Shown: piece by piece, positions 33,784 through 42,410 of the stretch | How the letters are laid out: each line of letters opens with the position of its first letter | How positions within the stretch are numbered: position 1 is the stretch's first letter | From: Deltaproteobacteria bacterium | GTDB lineage: Bacteria; Desulfobacterota; GWC2-55-46; UBA9637 | NCBI GenBank assembly: GCA_016214995.1 | Contig: JACRML010000054.1 | Location: 1-42,457, forward strand | DNA length: 42,457 nucleotides | Reading direction: 5' to 3' | Made by a program: the position numbers and the translations under genes | The notes under the pieces: model-generated | The model's input: the letters and a program-made list of their open reading frames with translations, nothing else | Databases searched by the model: none | What the model was told of the DNA's origin: nothing

Positions 33784-33937
33784 CATAAAGGGGCTGTTGA
33801 CAAAGTCATCAACAGCCTTGCTTACACAGATTAGAAAAAATGATTACACAGATATTTCAAGGAGTTTTAATCGGTGTAATCTAATCTTTAATCTGTGTAA
33901 TCAGAGATTGTTGAGTTTGTCAACAAACTCATAAAGG
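33784..33937 (+). mobile_element. MITE-like element, copy A, with 8-bp target duplication
   Basis: The element (about 33792-33929) has TGTTGACAAA-type inverted ends and internal GATTACACAG/CTGTGTAATC dyads. It is flanked on both sides by CATAAAGG (33784-33791 and 33930-33937). About 90% of its bases match an inverted copy at 42274-42410. It encodes no transposase. The 610-bp hypF-lptF gap (33372-33981) also holds hairpin copy 4; the rest shows no gene. Confidence 0.8.
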
Positions 33938-33981
33938 TTGCGGCTACTAACCGTCGGATAACATGTAAGAGAGTGACTTAA

Positions 33982-35190
33982 ATGAGCTATATATTTAGAA
34001 ATATGCCAAAAATTATAAATTTCTACATATTCAGGGAAACAGCTACTGCTTTTGCATTAACTATTGCCATTTTTGCCGCCACATCTCTCCTGAGCAAGGT
34101 TCTAAAACTTGTAGAGTTAATGGTCAATTATGGAGTAGGGCCGTTTATCATTCTGAAGTTTATTTTATTCATCATGCCTTCCTTTCTGATATATATCATC
34201 CCGATGTCATTTCTCATATCCACACTTATTGTATATAACAGACTTTCCAGCGACAATGAGATAACAGCAATGAAGGCGTCTGGATTAAGCCTAGTAAGAA
34301 TAAGCATGCCTGTTGCATTTATAGCATTTCTTGCATATATTATATCGAGTTTTTTTACCCTTTATGCCTTTCCCTTAGGGAACCTGTCATCCAAAAGACT
34401 ACTTTACGATGTAGCAAAAACAAAGGCCTCTCTCGGTTTAAAAGAAATGATATTCAACGATGTATTTGATGGGCTGATATTGTATGCAAATCGCATCAAA
34501 GCTGAAACAGGAGAATTGGATGGGATTTTTATTTCTGACAGCAGGGATGAAAAAAGCAGCTATGTTATAGCGGCAAAGGCCGGCGTTCTTTCATCCGATC
34601 CTCAAAGCATGAAGTTAATTTTAAACCTGTCTAACGGCACAATCCACAGGGCAGAGGAAAACGGACTTTATAAGATAATTACTTTCAATACATACAATTT
34701 AAACCTGAGATTAAAAGAGAATAAAACAGAATATACAGATGCCTCAAAAACCAACTATGAGTTGACCATAGATCAACTTCAAAACAGGATAACTGACATA
34801 AAAAAAGCCGGCCATAACCCTGCGCAATATGTAATAGACCTTCATGCAAGATTTGCACTGCCTGCCTCTATATTTGTTTTCGGTCTTTTCGGCATCCCCT
34901 TGGGAATCCAACGTGTGAGAACAACAAAGTTTACCAGTTTTACTGTTGGCATGGTGATTGCGCTTTTTTATTATATGTTGTCGACTGCAATGGAATCGCT
35001 AGGGAAAAAGGGTGTAATAAATCCCATATTAGCCGTATGGGGAGCAGATATATTATTTGGTGCAGCGGGTGCTATTATATTTTATAAGGCAAGCAAGGAT
35101 TCTCCCATGCAATTATTGTTATGGCTGCAAGAAAAGAAGGAGGCTACGGCTTTGCATTTTAAAGGTATGTTAATGAGGAGGAAATATTGA
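33982..35190 (+). CDS. lptF: LPS export permease LptF (YjgP/YjgQ family)
   Basis: A 402-residue inner-membrane subunit of the LptBFG transporter that pulls lipopolysaccharide from the inner membrane. There are six membrane helices, three before (about 20-125) and three after (about 290-375) a periplasmic beta-jellyroll region (FNDVFDGLILYANRIKAETG...). ETATAFALTIAIFAATSLLS and LSSDNEITAMKASGLSLVRI are typical of the family. AAGAGAG precedes the ATG. It heads an operon whose last gene is lptG; the assignment of F rather than G is by position only. Confidence 0.85.
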   Translation: MSYIFRNMPKIINFYIFRETATAFALTIAIFAATSLLSKVLKLVELMVNYGVGPFIILKFILFIMPSFLIYIIPMSFLISTLIVYNRLSSDNEITAMKASGLSLVRISMPVAFIAFLAYIISSFFTLYAFPLGNLSSKRLLYDVAKTKASLGLKEMIFNDVFDGLILYANRIKAETGELDGIFISDSRDEKSSYVIAAKAGVLSSDPQSMKLILNLSNGTIHRAEENGLYKIITFNTYNLNLRLKENKTEYTDASKTNYELTIDQLQNRITDIKKAGHNPAQYVIDLHARFALPASIFVFGLFGIPLGIQRVRTTKFTSFTVGMVIALFYYMLSTAMESLGKKGVINPILAVWGADILFGAAGAIIFYKASKDSPMQLLLWLQEKKEATALHFKGMLMRRKY

Positions 35191-35825
35191 TAACAGTTGG
35201 TCCAGTAAAAGAGTTAAATTTTTTTAAGCGACTTTATTACATCATCAGAAGCAGAACAGCCCCGTTTGAAAAGGTCTCAAAATACATCCCCGACCATGCG
35301 GATATCCTTGACATGGGATGCGGCTATGGAATCTTAATAGACTTAATTAATGCAAAAAAAGATAATTGCAAAATCACTGGGATTGATATAGATCCTAAAA
35401 GAATCGAGGTATTGCAGGAGAAATATCCTCATAATCGCTTTATTGCAGGGGATGTCCTTGCAGAGGCAAATAAACTGTTGATTGAGAAATGTAAGTTTGA
35501 CTGCATTATTATATTTGACGTCATATATCTCTTTAAACCCGAAAAACAGAGAGAGCTTATACGGATTGCCTCTGAATTATTGAAACCATCAGGTATCTTC
35601 TTGATAAAAGAGATAGACACCGAGGTGGGATTAAGATTTTTATTTTCATACTTGCAGGAGCTCTTGTCTGTTAAGATTGTCAAAATGACAAAGGGGGATG
35701 GCCTGCATTTTATAAGCAAATGGGATATATCAAAAGAGCTTTACAAAAACGACATGAATACTGAAATTATCAGAATGGGGAGTATATTTCACCCACACAC
35801 ATTGATTATCGGCAGAAAACCTTAG
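35187..35825 (+). CDS. Class I SAM-dependent methyltransferase
   Basis: A 212-residue enzyme starting at TTG behind GAGGAGG and overlapping the lptF stop (TTGA). It has motif I ILDMGCGYGILIDLI, acidic GIDIDPKRIEVL, AGDVL and FDCIIIFDVIYLF. It resembles methyltransferases that act on lipids or sugars, but the substrate is unknown. Its place between lptF and a glycosyltransferase points to envelope lipid or glycan modification. Confidence 0.85.
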   Translation: MITVGPVKELNFFKRLYYIIRSRTAPFEKVSKYIPDHADILDMGCGYGILIDLINAKKDNCKITGIDIDPKRIEVLQEKYPHNRFIAGDVLAEANKLLIEKCKFDCIIIFDVIYLFKPEKQRELIRIASELLKPSGIFLIKEIDTEVGLRFLFSYLQELLSVKIVKMTKGDGLHFISKWDISKELYKNDMNTEIIRMGSIFHPHTLIIGRKP

Positions 35826-35836
35826 GAGGCTGTTAA

Positions 35837-36574
35837 ATGGATAATATTACAATCTTTTATCCTATGTATAATGAAGAATCATACATAAAAAGGGCGGTTG
35901 AGGCGGCAAAAGAAGTAGGCGACAGGATGCTAAAAGACAACGAGATAGGAGATTATGAGGTTTTACTGGTGAATGATGCCTCAACGGATGCTACAGCCAT
36001 GATTGCAGACGAGCTTGCGGCAAAAGACCGCCGCATACGGGTTATTCATCACGATGTAAACAGAGGCCTTGGGGGTTCTTTAAAAACAGGCTTTTATAAT
36101 GCAAAAGCGGATGTAATACTTTATTCCGACGCTGACCTCCCCTTCGACATGATGGAGCTTAAAAAGGCCTATAGGTTTATGCGCTATTATGAGGCTGATA
36201 TTGTATCTGCCTTCAGGTTTGACAGGACAGGAGAAGGAACTCGCAGACTCATCTACTCATATATTTACAACACGTTAATAGCCATCCTCTTTGGCCTGAG
36301 GGTAAAGGATGTCAATTTTGCCTTTAAACTCGTCAGAAGAGAGATATTTAAGTATATATCACTGAGATCGGAAGGGAGTTTTGTAGATGCTGAACTGCTT
36401 ATTAAGGCTAACAAATACGGCTTTAAGATTATCCAGTTTGGAACAAATTATTTTCCCCGCACCCGCGGCGTGTCTACGCTTTCCAGTTCAAATGTTATAA
36501 TAAAAATTTTAAAAGAGCTTGCCTCCTTGCACAAAGAGATTAAATCCATTCAACCTGTGGTAAAACGAAGATGA
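35837..36574 (+). CDS. GT2 glycosyltransferase (polyprenyl-phosphate type)
   Basis: A 245-residue family 2 glycosyltransferase. It has ITIFYPMYNEESYIKRAVEA, LLVNDASTDATAMIADELAA, HHDVNRGLGGSLKTGFYNAK, the DxD motif YSDADLPFD, and FRFDRTGEGTRRLIYS. It resembles dolichol/undecaprenyl-phosphate sugar transferases (DPM1, ArnC, FlmF-like) but has no C-terminal membrane helices. GGAGG precedes the ATG. It ends in ATGA overlap with the deacetylase gene. It would charge a carrier lipid with a sugar for the GT39 enzyme; this is inferred. Confidence 0.88.
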   Translation: MDNITIFYPMYNEESYIKRAVEAAKEVGDRMLKDNEIGDYEVLLVNDASTDATAMIADELAAKDRRIRVIHHDVNRGLGGSLKTGFYNAKADVILYSDADLPFDMMELKKAYRFMRYYEADIVSAFRFDRTGEGTRRLIYSYIYNTLIAILFGLRVKDVNFAFKLVRREIFKYISLRSEGSFVDAELLIKANKYGFKIIQFGTNYFPRTRGVSTLSSSNVIIKILKELASLHKEIKSIQPVVKRR

Positions 36575-37380
36575 CAAGATACCTCATTGTGAATGCCGAT
36601 GACTTTGGCCTGTGCGAAGAAATAACAAATGGCATTTTAAAATCATACAAACAAGGCATTGTCACATCCACATCAGTTGCAGTTAATGGAGACTATTTCA
36701 ATAAAAGCATAAACCTCTTAAAGGATTCAGGTATTGATGCAGGTATACATCTTACATTTGTCGGCGGCGAAAAGCCTGTTTCCGGGCCTATTGACGGATT
36801 GATAGACAACAATGGCCTGTTCTTAAAAACTTATGGAGAGATAATACCCAGGCTCATTACTGGCAGGTTTGATAAAAAGGCATTAAAGAAGGAACTGCAT
36901 GCACAGGTGAGCATTTTAAAAGATGCTGGAATTGGTTTAAGTCATATAGACAGCCATCAGCATTTACATCTTCTTCCTCCTCTAAGAACTATTCTGATAG
37001 ATATTGCAAATCAATTTAAAATAAAATGGATACGTGTTCCACAGTCAAATCTCGTGACCATAGGCAGCATGGGCATAAACATATTAGGCTTTTTATTAAA
37101 AAAGAGATTGTCTGCACAACAGCTATGCTCAACTAATAATTTTATGGGTTTTGAAAATAGAGGCCGCATAAACGAAGCCGTTTTGCTTGCCAAACTGCAA
37201 AATCTTAAACAAGGCATAACAGAACTCATGGTGCATCCCGGTTACGATGCCTCAAAAAGATATGATTGGGGATACTCATGGGAAGAAGAAATTAACGGCC
37301 TCACGTCAGAAACTGTAAAAGAACTGGTGAAAGAAAATGGTATAGTATTAACAAACTTTAGGGAGATACAGCTACAATGA
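36571..37380 (+). CDS. ChbG/YdjC-family carbohydrate deacetylase (NaxD/HpnK-like)
   Basis: A 269-residue metal-dependent deacetylase. It has VNADDFGLCEEITNGILKSY (catalytic and metal Asp pair), GIHLTFVGG, SHIDSHQHLHLLPPLR (metal histidines) and LMVHPGYDASKRYDW. In Francisella a family member (NaxD) removes acetyl from a carrier-linked amino sugar between a GT2 enzyme and an ArnT-like enzyme; the same three genes stand together here. HpnK in hopanoid synthesis is another relative. It overlaps both neighbours by 4 bp. Confidence 0.87.
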   Translation: MTRYLIVNADDFGLCEEITNGILKSYKQGIVTSTSVAVNGDYFNKSINLLKDSGIDAGIHLTFVGGEKPVSGPIDGLIDNNGLFLKTYGEIIPRLITGRFDKKALKKELHAQVSILKDAGIGLSHIDSHQHLHLLPPLRTILIDIANQFKIKWIRVPQSNLVTIGSMGINILGFLLKKRLSAQQLCSTNNFMGFENRGRINEAVLLAKLQNLKQGITELMVHPGYDASKRYDWGYSWEEEINGLTSETVKELVKENGIVLTNFREIQLQ

Positions 37381-38885
37381 AAGATGAGATTTATACATAT
37401 CTGACATATCTCACAATTAGTGTATTTTTCATATTCAGAGTCATTTATATCGCCACAACAGAAGATTATAATCTGGCTCCGGATGAGGCATATTTCTGGG
37501 ATTGGTCAAGGCATCCTGCATTAAGTTATTATGACATGGGCCCAATGGTTGCGTGGGTTATATGGTTTTTTACACATATCTTACCCTTATCAGAGTTTTC
37601 TGTAAGGCTGGGAGCTCCTGTTCTTGCCGCTATGACTGCCTTTCTTGCTTATCGGCTTACGGTTGAAATCACTTTGTCAGGAATAATGGGACTTATCGTT
37701 GTGCTGTTATTACACCTTACACCCATAGGCATGGCAGGCGGCATCATTATGACCTACTATTCTCCACAGATATTTTTTATGTCTCTTACAGCCTTTTCTT
37801 TATGGCGTCTTGTAAGGGATAATAAGGCATGGTGGTGGTATCTTGTTGGCCTGAGCCTTGGGCTAGGGCTTTTATCCCATCACATGTTTGTAGTTTTTAC
37901 TGCAGAGGTTTTGCTTTTTGTCATCCTTTCTCCAAACCAAAGAAAATGGTTTGCACATAAAGAGCTTTACCTTGCAATGCTTATAGAATCTTTAGTTGCA
38001 AGTCCGGTGTTTATATGGAATATGACGCATAATTTCGTTATGTTCAGACACGCCACCGGCCTCATGGCAAAGACGCATTCATTTATTGACACCTTGCTTA
38101 ATTATATCGGCGGTCAGGCAGCCGTTCAGACACCCTTACTATTTCTTGCAGTCATTTATGGCATGGCTGTTAGCGGCTATCACGGCATACGATTTAAAGA
38201 TGACAAACACCTTTTTCTGTTTTGTCTTTCAGCCCCAATTATGCTTTTTATAGCATTGCTCAGCATCGGCGGAAGAACAGAGGCTAATTGGCCAATATCT
38301 GGCTATATCACCGGCACTATCAGCGCAGTTTATATATTGTCTGAAAAATATAAAAATGGATCTTCTTTAATAAGGTCTCTTGTGGCAATATCTCTTGCCT
38401 CAACTATAGCATTATGTATGTTTATAACAGCGATAGCACACTATCCGTATCTTTTGGATAAACTTGGCATAAACCTGACGCCGGACAAAGACCCGGCGAG
38501 CAGGCTGTATGGATGGAAGGAACTAGGCAAAGAGGTATCCTCTGTTTTGTCCACCTTGCCGCATGGCAGTTTTGTTGCAGCAATTGAATACGGACTGACT
38601 GCAGAACTTGCTTTTTATACAAAGGATAGGCCTGAAATATTTGAAATCCCTGCCCAGCGGCGCCACAGCCAATATGATTTCTGGAATAACTTTAAGGCTG
38701 TACAGGGGAAAGACGCAGTATTTGTTGACACAGGCCATATAGGGAAAGAGATCGAAGCCCTGTTTAACAGGGTTGAACCGGCAGGTCATATAAGGATAAA
38801 CTCGAAAAATGGCATCAGGCGGGAGTTTTACCTTTATAAGTGTTATGGATATAAAGGCACAGCAGCCGAACTTGCTGCATTCTGA
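37377..38885 (+). CDS. GT39/ArnT-like membrane glycosyltransferase
   Basis: A 502-residue polytopic membrane protein of the PMT/ArnT (DUF2723/PMT_2) type. It has the conserved acidic PDEAYFWDWSRHPALSYYD loop after helix 1, about ten further helices to residue 350, and a soluble periplasmic C-terminus (GWKELGKEVSSVLSTLPHGS). Such enzymes move a sugar from undecaprenyl phosphate to lipid A or another lipid. Its start overlaps the deacetylase stop (ATGA). It is the likely last step of the sugar modification route in this operon. Confidence 0.87.
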   Translation: MKDEIYTYLTYLTISVFFIFRVIYIATTEDYNLAPDEAYFWDWSRHPALSYYDMGPMVAWVIWFFTHILPLSEFSVRLGAPVLAAMTAFLAYRLTVEITLSGIMGLIVVLLLHLTPIGMAGGIIMTYYSPQIFFMSLTAFSLWRLVRDNKAWWWYLVGLSLGLGLLSHHMFVVFTAEVLLFVILSPNQRKWFAHKELYLAMLIESLVASPVFIWNMTHNFVMFRHATGLMAKTHSFIDTLLNYIGGQAAVQTPLLFLAVIYGMAVSGYHGIRFKDDKHLFLFCLSAPIMLFIALLSIGGRTEANWPISGYITGTISAVYILSEKYKNGSSLIRSLVAISLASTIALCMFITAIAHYPYLLDKLGINLTPDKDPASRLYGWKELGKEVSSVLSTLPHGSFVAAIEYGLTAELAFYTKDRPEIFEIPAQRRHSQYDFWNNFKAVQGKDAVFVDTGHIGKEIEALFNRVEPAGHIRINSKNGIRREFYLYKCYGYKGTAAELAAF

Positions 38886-39017
38886 TATAGTTTTCCTTTC
38901 CGCAAAAAATATTGGCAAGGTCTAAACTTATAAAAAAAATCAATATGCCAAGCCCAGGGGGCAGGCTTATTGGCCTGAGCAATCCTGTACCCGGCAAAAT
39001 AAAAGGCAAAGGTGATA

Positions 39018-40094
39018 ATGAAAATCCTGACCCGCTATATCCTCGGTGAATTTCTTAAAATATTCATGCTGGCGCTCACTGCCTCTATCTCTCTTTATAT
39101 TACCATAGATGTAGTCGAGAACATTGGTAATCTTATACATCACCATATACCGTTTTGGGATGGCCTTATTTTTTTTCTATGCAAGATTCCCTTTATCTTC
39201 TATCAGATAAGCCCCGTTGCTATTCTTATGGCTACACTTTTATCGGTCAGCATCTTTGCAAGATCCAATGAAGTCACTGCGGCAATGGCAAACGGCATTA
39301 ATATATTAAAACTATCCTTCCCCTTCTTTGCAAACGCATTGGTTATTTGCGGGCTTAATTTTATGCTGAGCGAATCCATTATACCATTGGCCAATCAAAA
39401 GATTTTAGCAATCAATCAAGTGATAGACGGCTCAAATAAAAAGACTAAATTTGCCCAGGACAACATCTGGTTCAGGGACAATATGAGCATTTACAGCATC
39501 AGCTATATAGAACCGCAGAAAGGGATTTTAAAAGGCCTGACCATTTATAATTTTGACAATGATTTTAATATTATTAAAAGGATTGATGCCAAAGAAGTAA
39601 ACTGGATTGATGGAAGGTGGATTGCCAGAGAAAGCAAATTGTTTAACTTTCAAGAAGGCAAGCTGCTTAATAAATCAACAACGGTAGGGGACATAATACC
39701 ACTTGCAGAAAAACCTGAGGATCTTAAGAATATTGAGAGGCTTGCAGATGAGATGAGTTTTAGAGAGCTTATGAGGTATGTCAATAAGCTGAAGAGAGAG
39801 GGCTATGCGGCTACCAGATACATTGTGGATTTGCATTCAAAAATATCGTTTCCGTTGGTAAGTGTTATTATGGTAATGTTGGGAATTCCCTTTGCATTGA
39901 AGAGTGGAAGACATGGCGGCATAGCTGTTGGAGCAGGTATCAGTATCGTTATAGGTTTTAGTTACTGGGTTATCTTTGCAATTAATATCTCCCTTGGATA
40001 CAATGATATAATTCCGCCAATGATGGCCGCATGGCTTACCAATTTCATCTTTGCCGGATTGGGTGTTTTGATGCTTGCGTATGTAAGACAATAA
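39018..40094 (+). CDS. lptG: LPS export permease LptG (YjgP/YjgQ family)
   Basis: A 358-residue partner of LptF. It begins MKILTRYILGEFLKIFMLAL, has six membrane segments, and a jellyroll region with WIDGRWIARESKLFNFQEGK, typical of LptG (the RWxA segment). The ATG at 39018 is preferred to the GTG at 39012, as it is closer to the family start; AAAGG lies upstream. It is followed by a hairpin repeat (40104-40134) and faces a convergent response regulator. Confidence 0.87.
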   Translation: MKILTRYILGEFLKIFMLALTASISLYITIDVVENIGNLIHHHIPFWDGLIFFLCKIPFIFYQISPVAILMATLLSVSIFARSNEVTAAMANGINILKLSFPFFANALVICGLNFMLSESIIPLANQKILAINQVIDGSNKKTKFAQDNIWFRDNMSIYSISYIEPQKGILKGLTIYNFDNDFNIIKRIDAKEVNWIDGRWIARESKLFNFQEGKLLNKSTTVGDIIPLAEKPEDLKNIERLADEMSFRELMRYVNKLKREGYAATRYIVDLHSKISFPLVSVIMVMLGIPFALKSGRHGGIAVGAGISIVIGFSYWVIFAINISLGYNDIIPPMMAAWLTNFIFAGLGVLMLAYVRQ

Positions 40095-40103
40095 GAAGGG
40101 GAT

Positions 40104-40134
40104 ACCGTAAAAAAAATCAGTGTCTATTTTTGGG
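40104..40134. repeat. Dispersed hairpin repeat, copy 5
   Basis: ACCGTAAAAAAAATCAGTG followed by TCTATTTTTGGG, in the gap between convergent lptG and the regulator. It could terminate lptG, but its other copies occur in non-terminator positions. Confidence 0.7.
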
Positions 40135-40225
40135 AGGATAGTGCTAGAAGCCAGCTATTGAATGAATAAATACCCGATTATTATTGTAATCGTAACTTCC
40201 CCCCAGAGGAGATTTCTAGCAGGAT

Positions 40226-40900
40226 TTACTCTTCACCGTCTCTTAAAATATATCCGATACCCCTTACCGTATGGATAAGTTTTTTGAATGTGTCTTTATC
40301 TATTTTATTTCTCAGATGATTCACATACACATCAATGACATTGGTATCGCTGTCAAAGGTATAGTCCCATACATGTTCTGCTATCATTGTCCTCGTAAGA
40401 ACCTTATTGGGATTCCTCAAAAAATATTCCAGAAGCCCATATTCCTTTGCAGTTAAATCTATTACCGTATCCCCTCTTTTAGCCTTCCTTGTTGCCTGGT
40501 CCAGAACAAGGTCTGCAAATTTAAGCTCAGCAAGGCTATAATCTTTCCTTCGCATCAGCGCCCTTACCCTGGCCACAAGTTCTTCAAATGCAAATGGTTT
40601 ACTTAGATAATCGTCAGCCCCGCTATCAAGCCCTCTTACCTTATCCTCTACGGTATCCCTTGCTGTGAGGAGCAGTACCTGAGTTTTTATGCCCTTAATC
40701 CTTAAATCCCTCACCACATCAATACCGTTCTTTTTAGGAAGCATTATATCCAATATAATGACATCGTAATCATTTGTTGATGCCAGATATTCGCCTTCAA
40801 TGCCATCAGATGCCACATCAACTGCATAGCTCTCCTCTTCAAGCCCTTTTTTAATAAAACCAGCAACCTTTTTTTCGTCTTCCACAACAAGTATACGCAT
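40226..40900 (-). CDS. OmpR-family response regulator
   Basis: A 224-residue two-component regulator. The receiver has E8/D9 (VVEDEKKVAGF), the phospho-acceptor Asp near residue 51 (VIILDIMLPKKNG), TAR and the conserved Lys in LSKPFAFEELVARV. The winged-helix output has LTAKEYGLLEYFL, NVIDVYVNHLRNKID and HTVRGIGYILR. The start at 40900 follows AGAGGT; an upstream ATG at 40930 falls in repeat DNA. No kinase gene is beside it; the unpaired kinase at 24058-25494 is of the type that normally works with such regulators. Confidence 0.92.
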   Translation of the reverse strand: MRILVVEDEKKVAGFIKKGLEEESYAVDVASDGIEGEYLASTNDYDVIILDIMLPKKNGIDVVRDLRIKGIKTQVLLLTARDTVEDKVRGLDSGADDYLSKPFAFEELVARVRALMRRKDYSLAELKFADLVLDQATRKAKRGDTVIDLTAKEYGLLEYFLRNPNKVLTRTMIAEHVWDYTFDSDTNVIDVYVNHLRNKIDKDTFKKLIHTVRGIGYILRDGEE

Positions 40901-40910
40901 ATTGACCTCT

Positions 40911-40981
40911 AAGCTGTCAGCATTCAGCAATCAACTTTTGATATCAACTTGTCGCTGATAGCTGATGGCTGATGGCTGAAA
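40911..40981. repeat. CAGCTGATAGCTGA-type repeat, copy 3
   Basis: AGCTGTCAGCATTCAGC ... CGCTGATAGCTGATGGCTGATGGCTGA lies between the M16 peptidase and the regulator. Its right end codes for the last residues (ISAISHQLSATS) of the peptidase. Confidence 0.75.
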
Positions 40982-42221
40982 TTTTATCTTTTACCTTGCC
41001 AATCGCAGCAATGGCTATTTTCCCAGGATTAAAAATTCCGTTAGCCAACTTCATAATATCTTTTGCAGTTACCTTATCTATGCCGTCTACTATTTCTTTC
41101 ACCGTAACCGTCCTGTTAAAATATATCTCGTCTCTTGCAAGTTTCGTCATCCTGCTCTCGCTTGTCTCAAGACCAAGCAGCATACCCCCCTTGAGCTGTT
41201 CTTTTGCAGATTGGAGTTCTGTCTTAGGAACTTCTTTTTTTACAAATGTATTGAGTTCTTTTAGAATCAATCCCACCACTTTAGAGAATGTCTCGGGAGC
41301 AGTTCCAGCATACACCACAAGCGAGCCCACATCAAGGCACAGGTTTAAATAAGAATAAACAGAATAGGCAAGGCCCCTCTTCTCTCTTATCTCTTGAAAT
41401 AGCCTGGAACTCATACCTCCGCCCAACAGGGTGTTAAGAAGGTAAAGCTTGTATCGGTCAGGATGCGCCTGATTCGGCGAAGGGGTACCTAAACAAAGAT
41501 GCACCTGTTCTAATTTTTTTTGTTCCAGAGTAGTGCCAGAATATGAGATTGGAGGTTTGAGATATGAAATTGGAGATTTAAGGTCATAATAAAGCATTTT
41601 CTCAAAAGGCTTCAAAAGCTTTAACAATCTTTTGTGCTCTATGCTTCCTGCAGCAGTTATAATAACAGCATGCGGCAGATAGGACCGCTTGAAATATGAA
41701 ACAACATCATCTCTTTTAATTGAGCTTATGGTCTGAAGATTGCCAAGTACAGGCATCCCAAGAGGGTGCCCTTTCCACAAGGCCCTTGCAAATATATCAT
41801 GGATTAAATCGTCAGGCGTATCTTCAGCCCTTTTTATTTCCTGCAGAACTACCAGCCTTTCCTTTTCCAGTTCTTTTTTGTCAAATTTTGAGTTCAGTAC
41901 TATATCTGATAAAAGGTCAACTGCGAGGGGTATGTCTTTGTTCAATACCTTTACATAAAAACATGTATTTTCCCTTTCGGTAAATGCATTAAGCACGCCG
42001 CCGACAGATTCTATCTCCCGTGCGATATCCAACGCAGTTCTTTTCTCAGTGCCTTTGAATAAGAGGTGTTCAATGAAATGGGATATGCCGTTTTTTTTGC
42101 TGTCTTCATTTCTTGAGCCTATGTTCACCCAGATGCCGATGGATGCCGACTGAATATCAGGCATCTCTTCGGTAATAATTTTTAGGCCATTCTTTAGTTT
42201 GGTTTTATAAATCTTAGACAT
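40944..42221 (-). CDS. M16-family zinc metalloprotease
   Basis: A 425-residue pitrilysin-type peptidase similar to mitochondrial processing peptidase-like bacterial enzymes. It has the inverted zinc motif HFIEH (H48, E51, H52) in ISHFIEHLLFKGTEKRTALD, a downstream Glu in LVVLQEIKRAEDTPDDLIHD, and a second domain with LLGGGMSSRLFQEIREKRGL and YSVYSYLN. The ATG at 42221 gives the usual start; a TTG at 42242 is also in frame. The C-terminal dozen residues come from a dispersed repeat, so they are probably an unnecessary extension. The family is clear; the substrate is unknown. Confidence 0.92.
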   Translation of the reverse strand: MSKIYKTKLKNGLKIITEEMPDIQSASIGIWVNIGSRNEDSKKNGISHFIEHLLFKGTEKRTALDIAREIESVGGVLNAFTERENTCFYVKVLNKDIPLAVDLLSDIVLNSKFDKKELEKERLVVLQEIKRAEDTPDDLIHDIFARALWKGHPLGMPVLGNLQTISSIKRDDVVSYFKRSYLPHAVIITAAGSIEHKRLLKLLKPFEKMLYYDLKSPISYLKPPISYSGTTLEQKKLEQVHLCLGTPSPNQAHPDRYKLYLLNTLLGGGMSSRLFQEIREKRGLAYSVYSYLNLCLDVGSLVVYAGTAPETFSKVVGLILKELNTFVKKEVPKTELQSAKEQLKGGMLLGLETSESRMTKLARDEIYFNRTVTVKEIVDGIDKVTAKDIMKLANGIFNPGKIAIAAIGKVKDKISAISHQLSATS

Positions 42222-42273
42222 GATTGGTTGGATAGGAGGCAAAATCCAGAATAAAAAGATATTTTGTCTATAG

Positions 42274-42410
42274 AGATTGTTGACAAACTCAACAATCTCT
42301 GATTACACAGATAAAGAATCAGATTACACCGATTAAAACTCCTTGAAATAGCTGTGTAATCATTTTTTATGATCTGTGTAATCAAGGCTGTTGGTGTCTT
42401 TGTCAACAGG
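42274..42410 (-). mobile_element. MITE-like element, copy B (inverted)
   Basis: The reverse-strand counterpart of the element at 33792-33929, with TGTTGACAAA-type ends. The flanks share TATAGA on both sides, a probable shorter or decayed target duplication. It lies just upstream of the M16 gene; nothing else was recognised up to the window end. Confidence 0.75.

Noticed and set aside
33722..33934. 70-aa frame sharing about 35 residues with a minus-strand frame at 42194-42406
   Set aside because: The likeness comes from translating the two copies of the MITE-like repeat; no start signal or coding pattern.
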